Assembly (NCBI GenBank): GCA_903930515.1
Contig: CAIYYW010000142.1
Span: forward strand, 1 to 12,552
DNA length: 12,552 nucleotides
Source: an uncultured delta proteobacterium
Lineage (GTDB): Bacteria > RBG-13-61-14 > DRUE01
Direction of reading: 5' to 3'
Position 1 is the first letter of the stretch, and the number at the start of each line of letters is the position of its first letter. Below, piece by piece: positions 7,231 through 12,552 of the stretch. The position numbers and the translations under genes were made by a program. The notes under the pieces were generated by a model. It had not been told where the DNA came from. It did not search any database and saw nothing but the letters and a program-made list of their open reading frames with translations.

Positions 7231-8252
7231 TTGGCTCCGGAATCCTCCCGGACCGCGTCCAGTAGTTGGTTGATCACTTCCGTGGTGGTGACCCCTTCGG
7301 CCTCGGCGCGGTAGTTGAGGATGATCCGGTGCTTGAGCACGGGCTGGGCCAGCGCCCTCACATCCTCTCCGGTGACCGCGAACCTTCCGTTGATCAAAGC
7401 GCGGGCCTTTCCTCCCAGGATCAGATACTGGCTCGCCCTGGGCCCGGCTCCCCAGGCCATCCAGTCCTTGACAAAACCGGGCGCGGAATCGTCACCGGGC
7501 CGGCTGGCCTTGACCAGCTTGACCGCGTAGGCGATCACATAGTCCGCCACCGGCACCCGCCGCACCAGTTCCTGCAATTCCAAAATCCGCTTCTGGTCCA
7601 GGATCCGCTTAAGATCGGGCCGGGCCGAGCCGGTGGTGGCGCGGACGATCCGGATCTCTTCTTCCAGGCTCGGGTAGTTGACATCAATCTGGAACATAAA
7701 CCGGTCCAGTTGCGCCTCGGGCAGCGGGTATGTGCCTTCCTGCTCAATCGGGTTCTGGGTGGCGAAGACCAGGAAGGGCAGGTCCAGATGATAGGTGGCG
7801 CCGCCCGCGGTCACCTGGTATTCCTGCATGCTTTGCAAGAGCGCGGCCTGGGTCTTGGGGCTGGTCCGGTTGATCTCGTCCGCCAGGATCACATTGGCGA
7901 AGATCGGCCCTTTGACAAAGCGGAACTCGCGGCTGGCCTTGGCCGCGTTCTCTTCCAGGATCTCGGTGCCGGTGATATCCGAAGGCATCAGGTCGGGCGT
8001 GAACTGGATCCGGTTGAAGCTCAAATTCAAAACCTGCGCCAGGGTGGAGACCATCAGGGTCTTGGCCAGCCCGGGCACTCCCACGAACAAGCCGTGTCCG
8101 CGGCTGAAGAGCGAGATCAGGAACAGGTCTATCACCTGGTCCTGCCCTATGATCACCTTGCGCATCTCCTTGAGAATATCCTCCCGGCTCCGGGCCATCT
8201 CCGCGACCGCCTGAAGCTCGTCCTGATTTGCCTCTGTTTTTACTTCTTCCAA
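7227..8252 (-). CDS. MoxR-family AAA+ ATPase (341 aa), TTG start
   Basis: All AAA+ elements of the MoxR family are visible: Walker A GVPGLAKT (58-65), Walker B VILADE (121-126), sensor 1 in ATQNP (164-168), the arginine-finger motif PEAQLDRFMF with Arg184, and sensor 2 GPRAS with Arg272. The family-typical TQNPIEQEGTYPLPEAQLDR stretch is intact, so the ATPase is probably active. It is cytoplasmic and expected to form hexamers that remodel a client with VWA/DUF58 partners. Context fits the MoxR-proper type. The start is TTG (8252-8250), 2 bases after the upstream stop; the codon choice is supported by GGGAGG five bases upstream and by an N-terminal acidic helix ahead of the conserved EDILKEMRKVIIGQDQVIDL. 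The next Met (residue 19) would trim that helix. Without functional data I give no gene symbol beyond the family name. Confidence 0.95.
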   Translation of the reverse strand: MEEVKTEANQDELQAVAEMARSREDILKEMRKVIIGQDQVIDLFLISLFSRGHGLFVGVPGLAKTLMVSTLAQVLNLSFNRIQFTPDLMPSDITGTEILEENAAKASREFRFVKGPIFANVILADEINRTSPKTQAALLQSMQEYQVTAGGATYHLDLPFLVFATQNPIEQEGTYPLPEAQLDRFMFQIDVNYPSLEEEIRIVRATTGSARPDLKRILDQKRILELQELVRRVPVADYVIAYAVKLVKASRPGDDSAPGFVKDWMAWGAGPRASQYLILGGKARALINGRFAVTGEDVRALAQPVLKHRIILNYRAEAEGVTTTEVINQLLDAVREDSGAK

Positions 8253-8254
8253 GT

Positions 8255-9853
8255 TTACCTCCCAGGTTTTTTTAGGATCTCCAAATTTTTTTGCAGCTCC
8301 GAGGCCCTGGCCGAATCGCCCTGCTTCTGATATAGCTGGATCAAATTCCGATAGGGGATCGGGTTGAAGGGATTCTGCTCCAGGCCGGTTTCGTAGCTGG
8401 AAACCGCATTTTTAGTATCTCCCGAGGACCAGTATGCCTGCCCCAGATAGATATAGGTAGTGCTGTAATTCGGGTAAATCTCCGCGGATTGTTTCAGGAT
8501 GGAAATCGCGTCCGGGTAATTGCCGGCGAGCGCCTGCCCCAGCCCGAGCTTGTTCATCACCCTGGGATCATAAGGCTCCAGGTTTAGGGCTTTTTTATAT
8601 TCCACCACCGCGGCCTGATAAAATTTGCGGTCTCTGAGCAGATCGCCGAGCCGGACATATTCCCCGGTCTTGTCCTCGCCGGCTTCCGGTTTCTCTTCCG
8701 CCTCTTCCAAGCCCTCCTGCTCCTTGAATTCCAGCCGCATCACCACGGCCCCGGGGATGGCCGGCCAATTTTTCGCCAGCACCCATTTCTGCCAGTTCTG
8801 CCAGATGGAATTGAAGTCCTGTCCGCAAACCATCCCCATCGCTTCCTTGTCGGTTTTGCCCTGCCCAAGCAGGTCAAACATTTTGAACCAACTGTCCCGG
8901 CCGCAATTCCGCCTCAGGTAATCAACCATCGTGGCCACTTCCGAGAAGGCCAGTTGGCCCTGCTTGGGGGTCTTGAACTGGGCGAAGGTGGGGGACATCT
9001 GGCGGAAAGAGATCAGCTCATTATTTTTGATCGCGGTCACCAGCAGGCTTTTGGGCACCGGGCTTAACTCCCCGGCCTGGCCGCGGAAGCTCATCTCCTC
9101 GTATTTGGCCAGCCCTTCGTGGAACCAGACCGGGATGGATTCCCCGGCCCGGCTGTAAACGAAGAAGTGGACCAGCTCGTGGCTGAAGGTGACCAGGTAA
9201 TCGTATCCGAAGGCGAGCGCGCGCGGGGAGGTGAGCATCAGCCGCCGGTATTTGCAGACCGCGATCGTGCCCGAGTCCTTGATCATCTTCTCCTCCAGGC
9301 CCACCCCGTTGGCCAGCTCCGCGGCGTTGGGATATATTTCCACCAGGATCTTCCCGCCTTTGGGAGTGAAATCAAAATCCTGGGAAAGAGCCGCGTAGGC
9401 CTGCTCCAATGCGGCCAGCCCGGGCTGGGCCAGCAATTCATCGCGCGGGTCCGTCCATCTCATAAGGAAATGATCGCTGGAAGCCTCGCCGGGATGAGCA
9501 AATAATTCAGCCAGCTTTTCCAGCCGGTCGTGAAATTTTTTCTCCTTGGATTGCGAGCCGGTTTTCAGTTCCAGGCTTTTATCCAGCTCCGCGAGCGATC
9601 TCCGGTAATCCGCGCGATGGAACCAGTATTGGGCCAGGAAATAGTAAGCGTCCGCCTGCTGATCCTTGTCGGTCTCGGCGCCCATCATCTCTTCCACCTT
9701 GGCCGCGGCCTCTTCCGCGTCCTGGTATTTCCAATCGTCCAGGGCGTTGTATCCCTGGTTCAGCAAAATGGACAGCCCGGTTGAGGGTTGAGCGGTCAGG
9801 CAGAATAATAACCCCAGCCCGATCCCGGCCGCAACGATGAATTTATTCCTCAT
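8255..9853 (-). CDS. secreted peptidase MA-like gluzincin with C-terminal TPRs (532 aa)
   Basis: A signal peptide (MRNK, then hydrophobic residues 5-20; cleavage near 22-27) predicts export. There is a Cys at 18 but no proper lipobox. Residues about 30-115 are helical and TPR-like. The middle (about 130-360) is a peptidase MA-like metallopeptidase domain: HELVH at 225-229 supplies two zinc ligands and the catalytic Glu226, and WFHEGLAKYEE supplies the likely third ligand Glu246, the gluzincin arrangement. The FSEVATMVDYLRRNCGRDSW stretch is the usual helix after the active site. An acidic linker (about 376-398) joins it to three or four TPRs (about 398-528), with patterns such as KALNLEPYDPRVMNKLGLGQ. 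Substrate is unknown; it probably cleaves or scaffolds proteins in the periplasm. ATG 9853 overlaps the previous stop (ATGA, 9850-9853) with AAGAGG 8 bases upstream. Two bases separate it from the MoxR gene. Confidence 0.85.
   Translation of the reverse strand: MRNKFIVAAGIGLGLLFCLTAQPSTGLSILLNQGYNALDDWKYQDAEEAAAKVEEMMGAETDKDQQADAYYFLAQYWFHRADYRRSLAELDKSLELKTGSQSKEKKFHDRLEKLAELFAHPGEASSDHFLMRWTDPRDELLAQPGLAALEQAYAALSQDFDFTPKGGKILVEIYPNAAELANGVGLEEKMIKDSGTIAVCKYRRLMLTSPRALAFGYDYLVTFSHELVHFFVYSRAGESIPVWFHEGLAKYEEMSFRGQAGELSPVPKSLLVTAIKNNELISFRQMSPTFAQFKTPKQGQLAFSEVATMVDYLRRNCGRDSWFKMFDLLGQGKTDKEAMGMVCGQDFNSIWQNWQKWVLAKNWPAIPGAVVMRLEFKEQEGLEEAEEKPEAGEDKTGEYVRLGDLLRDRKFYQAAVVEYKKALNLEPYDPRVMNKLGLGQALAGNYPDAISILKQSAEIYPNYSTTYIYLGQAYWSSGDTKNAVSSYETGLEQNPFNPIPYRNLIQLYQKQGDSARASELQKNLEILKKPGR
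8258..8263 (-). promoter_or_regulatory. Shine-Dalgarno GGGAGG fixing the TTG start of the MoxR gene
   Basis: On the minus strand GGGAGG (8263-8258) directly touches the TAA stop (8257-8255) of the upstream gene. It is followed after five bases (TAAAC) by TTG. This is the strongest ribosome-binding site I see at any junction of the operon and the only junction without an ATGA overlap. It supports re-initiation at TTG for the ATPase. Confidence 0.7.
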
Positions 9854-12552
9854 TGCACCAGCCTCTTATAATAATCCCGGATCAAATCCTGATACTCCTT
9901 GGGGGAATCTTCCCGCATCGCCTTCAAGATTTTCTTGCGCAATTCCGCGGGGTCCTGGTTCTCGTCCGGGCCGGGGATTTTGATCTTCTCGCTCTTGAAC
10001 CCAAGTCCGCCCTGGCCGGAACCTCCGGGACGGGGGCTGCCCTTGGTCGGCATATTCATTGACACCCCTTCTCCGCCCTTGGCGCCGCTCTTGACCTTGT
10101 CCATAAATTTCTGCAGCCCGTTCTCCGCCTGCTCCAGCCAGTGTTTGGATTCCTTTTCCGCGTTCAGGCCCAGGTCCGGGTTTGAAAGCTCCAATTCCCC
10201 CTGCGCGTCTTTCATCTTCAGGTCCGCCTGTCCCAGGTGATCCATGATTTTGGGAGGCTGTACCGGGAGTTGCTCAAAGACCCCGCCCAGCTCTTTCATC
10301 AATTCACCCAACCGCCCCTCTATCGCGGCCTGGTTTTTCCCCAAACCCTGGAGCCGCGCCTGGTCCGGACCGGAAAGGGAGCCCTGCATTTCCTTGCCCA
10401 GGGCGGAAGCGGTTTTCCTGGCCGAGCCGGCCTTGGCTTGGCCGGAGTTGCAGCTGGATTCAAAGGCCCGGCTTTGTTCCGATTGGTCCGCGATCCCCTT
10501 GGAGGCGCTCTTGAAAGTATCCTTCATCTGCCCGAGTTCCTGCTCCAGGTTCCCGAGCTTCCCGGCCGCGGAATCAAACTGGTTCTGGTCCAGGTCCTTC
10601 TTCGCCATCTCAGCCTCGCGAGACATCTGCAATAATTTGTTCGCCAACTGGGTCCGCTCCTGCAAATATTTCTGCACCCGGTTCCCGTCCTGGTTCTGCT
10701 TCGGGTCGGCCTTATTCAATTCGTTCATCTGGTCCCGCATCAGTTCGCTCAACTCGTCCAACTGGGCCTTAAGCCCGGCCTTCTTTTTATCCGCCTGAGC
10801 CATGGCCTGCTCCTGTGCGGAAACCTTCCTCTGATATATCGGGTCGGTCTCCTCAATCAGTTTCTGCTCCTCTTGCTTGAGCTTGCGGATTTTTTCCAGC
10901 CCCTGGGTCAGCCCGTTCATCAGCCCGGCGGAAAGGCTGGAACCCATTTTATCCGAGCCTTCCTGTAACTGGTTCAGCATCTCGTTGAGCGAGGCCATAA
11001 AATCGTTTGCGTCCTGCATCGCGTTGCTCAGGTCGCGGTCGTGCACCGCCTGCCGGAATTTTTCCAGCTTGTTGAAGACATCCCCCGCGCCCGTCTTCTT
11101 GATCGCGTCCGCGTTGACATACTCGTCCGGGAGGGTCTGCCCCATTTCGGAGAGTCGGGCCAGGAACTCCTGGTAAAGCGCCTTCAACTCGTCCAGCTTG
11201 GCCTCAATCTGCTTGAGCAGTTCCGGGTCTTTGGTCCGCTGATATTGCTCCATCAGCCGGGACAGCTCCTTCTGGCCTTCCTTCAAACGGTCGCCCAGGG
11301 AGACCAGGAAATCCATCCGCTGTTTCTGAAGCTGCTTGTCCCAGAACAGCACATCCTGCTCCATCCGGTCCGAGGCCTTCCTGCGCAGAGAAGAGGTCGC
11401 GGACTGCGACTTGGATTTATTGGTATTCTCCCGATCCCGGATCATCTGACGGTAGCGGTCAAGGCTTTCCGCGATCATCTCCTTCACGATGTAAGGGGAA
11501 TAGGTGTCCTTCTCCACCCGGGGCTGAAGGCTTTGGAGCAGCGCGCTGATCCGGTTGAAATCGCTCATCAGCGACGCCTCGGTCTGCCAGTATTGGGCCG
11601 GGTCAATTTTTTTAAGGTCGGCTTGCAAATTATTACCCAGGAAATTGATCAGGGTTTCAAACAACTCCTGCTCCGCGCTGAGGATCTTCTCGTGCTCCTT
11701 GAGCGGGCTGAAAATCTCCAGAGAGCGGGTCTGGCTCCGGCCGATCCCGGGGCCGGTGACATTATTGTTGTCCCTGGCCTCAATGTAGTAAGCCACTTTC
11801 TCGCCGGGCAAAAAATTTTCCTTCAAGATGTTCCAGCCGTATTCCTGCTCCGTCTCCAGCTCCGCCGGCCTGAACTGCTTGATCGGGATCCGGCTCTCTC
11901 TTCCCCGGCTGCTGAACACCAGGTCCACCGAGTCCAGGCCGTAATCGTCATTGGCCCGCAACTTCAAGCTCAATCCCTCTTCCTCGTTGATCTCCAGGTC
12001 GCGGTCCGGCTGGATCAGCTCCACCTGCGGGACCTGGTCCGGGAGCGCGCTGATCTGGTTGAACTTCGGCTCCGACCAGACCCGGCCCTCCTTGTCCTCC
12101 GCTTCAAAGCGGTACTGCCCCGACCGGCTGATGGTCATTCTGGCCCGGAGTTCCCTCCCCTTCACCTCCGCTTCTATCCGGCCCTGGGGTTGAAGCTGAA
12201 TCCAGGCCCGGGTCAATTCCAGCGGACTTTTCGCCCGGATTTCAACCTCGCCCCCGGCAAGGCCGCTCACCGACCCGTCCGAGCCTTCAATATGCTTCGG
12301 CGTCAGACCGGAATAGGCCGGGAACCGGTAATCCATCGCCAGGTCGTATAGTTCAAGCGGACGGCTCACCTTCATCAACTGCTTGTCCCGGCCGCCCCGG
12401 AGGCCCTTGAGCCAGACCGACTGTCTCATTGAATCGGGGAATCCCGGGAGCAAAAAAATAAATGCGAGCCAGGCCGCCAACAGCGCCAACCCGGCCGCTC
12501 CCGGGAACCGCAGCAGTTTCGGGTTCGCAACCTGTTCCAGGTTAAGCCTGGA
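9850..12552 (-). CDS. DUF4175-type membrane protein with Ig-like domains and long coiled coil, 5' partial
   Basis: The frame is open to the right edge (900 codons visible), so the TTG at 12489 is not the true start: 21 further in-frame codons reach base 12552. The visible part begins with a membrane segment (LALLAAWLAFIFLLPGF). A first beta/Ig-like domain follows (about 12350-12040), starting YRFPAYSGLTP with a Gly-rich GLAGGEVEIRAKSPLELTRA core. A second Ig-like domain (about 12030-11700) contains ANDDYGLDSVDLVFSS and VAYYIEARDNNNVTGPGIGR, the pattern I associate with DUF4175 proteins. Roughly 590 residues of Glu/Lys/Gln/Leu/Met-rich coiled coil fill 11700-9950, with a Gly-rich stretch near 10080-10000. 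A conserved-looking tail, EYQDLIRDYYKRLVQ, ends the protein. It is likely membrane-anchored with the rod outside the cytoplasm. It is the first visible operon gene; its promoter and N-terminal helices lie outside the window. DUF4175 assignment is from remembered pattern, function unknown. Confidence 0.78.
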   Translation of the reverse strand, partial: SRLNLEQVANPKLLRFPGAAGLALLAAWLAFIFLLPGFPDSMRQSVWLKGLRGGRDKQLMKVSRPLELYDLAMDYRFPAYSGLTPKHIEGSDGSVSGLAGGEVEIRAKSPLELTRAWIQLQPQGRIEAEVKGRELRARMTISRSGQYRFEAEDKEGRVWSEPKFNQISALPDQVPQVELIQPDRDLEINEEEGLSLKLRANDDYGLDSVDLVFSSRGRESRIPIKQFRPAELETEQEYGWNILKENFLPGEKVAYYIEARDNNNVTGPGIGRSQTRSLEIFSPLKEHEKILSAEQELFETLINFLGNNLQADLKKIDPAQYWQTEASLMSDFNRISALLQSLQPRVEKDTYSPYIVKEMIAESLDRYRQMIRDRENTNKSKSQSATSSLRRKASDRMEQDVLFWDKQLQKQRMDFLVSLGDRLKEGQKELSRLMEQYQRTKDPELLKQIEAKLDELKALYQEFLARLSEMGQTLPDEYVNADAIKKTGAGDVFNKLEKFRQAVHDRDLSNAMQDANDFMASLNEMLNQLQEGSDKMGSSLSAGLMNGLTQGLEKIRKLKQEEQKLIEETDPIYQRKVSAQEQAMAQADKKKAGLKAQLDELSELMRDQMNELNKADPKQNQDGNRVQKYLQERTQLANKLLQMSREAEMAKKDLDQNQFDSAAGKLGNLEQELGQMKDTFKSASKGIADQSEQSRAFESSCNSGQAKAGSARKTASALGKEMQGSLSGPDQARLQGLGKNQAAIEGRLGELMKELGGVFEQLPVQPPKIMDHLGQADLKMKDAQGELELSNPDLGLNAEKESKHWLEQAENGLQKFMDKVKSGAKGGEGVSMNMPTKGSPRPGGSGQGGLGFKSEKIKIPGPDENQDPAELRKKILKAMREDSPKEYQDLIRDYYKRLVQ

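Noticed and set aside
7266-8330. 354-codon open frame on the plus strand opposite the MoxR gene
   Set aside because: It lies entirely antisense to a gene with complete AAA+ motifs, and its product is low-complexity Gly/Gln/Asp/Arg sequence.
11041-12351. 436-codon open frame on the plus strand opposite the DUF4175-type gene
   Set aside because: Its translation is rich in Leu/Arg/Pro/Gln with no recognisable domain, as expected for the complement of a GC-rich coding strand; it has no sign of being a gene.
12487-12489. TTG as the start of the DUF4175-type gene
   Set aside because: The frame stays open through 21 more codons to the window edge and the membrane segment begins right at this point, so the gene is simply cut by the window.
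1-12552. CRISPR array, toxin-antitoxin, phage or transposon module
   Set aside because: No regularly spaced repeats, integrase, transposase or small toxin-antitoxin pair could be found; the window is filled by the genes listed.

Overview
The window is about 12.5 kb of moderately GC-rich bacterial DNA with almost no non-coding sequence. It holds two convergent blocks: the end of one rightward gene and a long leftward operon. No rRNA, tRNA, CRISPR array, transposase or phage gene is visible. The gene content (EpmA-type enzyme, envelope operon with signal peptides, metagenome-like dispersed palindrome) suggests a Gram-negative-type, probably uncultivated lineage. Desulfobacterota, Acidobacteriota/Aminicenantes, Omnitrophota and relatives would all fit; the sequence does not fix the phylum.

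Left block (1-962, + strand): all but the first few codons of an EpmA/PoxA-like lysyl-tRNA-synthetase paralogue. This family attaches beta-lysine to elongation factor P.

Convergent gap (963-1059): about 100 bp with a perfect 7-bp-stem palindrome of REP-like type, a degenerate partial second copy that runs into the neighbouring stop codon, and terminator-like hairpins facing both ways.

Right block (1060-12552, - strand, read right to left): seven genes packed as one transcription unit. In order of transcription they are a DUF4175-type membrane protein with Ig-like domains and a very long coiled coil (5' end outside the window); a secreted gluzincin-type (peptidase MA-like) metallopeptidase with TPRs; a MoxR-family AAA+ ATPase; a DUF58/VWA protein; a BatA-type membrane VWA protein with a GATase-like domain; a DUF4159 protein with a Tat-like leader; and a second membrane VWA plus GATase-like protein. 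Five of six junctions are 4-base ATGA overlaps. The sixth has a 2-base gap, a TTG start and a strong Shine-Dalgarno.

Together the block looks like a MoxR-VWA system: a cytoplasmic AAA+ chaperone with its DUF58 partner, coupled to several membrane proteins whose large domains probably lie in the periplasm. It differs from the classical Bat aerotolerance operon by lacking recognisable BatB/BatC/BatD and by carrying DUF4175, metallopeptidase-TPR, DUF4159 and a third VWA protein. MoxR systems are known to mature or remodel metal-dependent or envelope complexes. The client here is unknown and cannot be read from the sequence.
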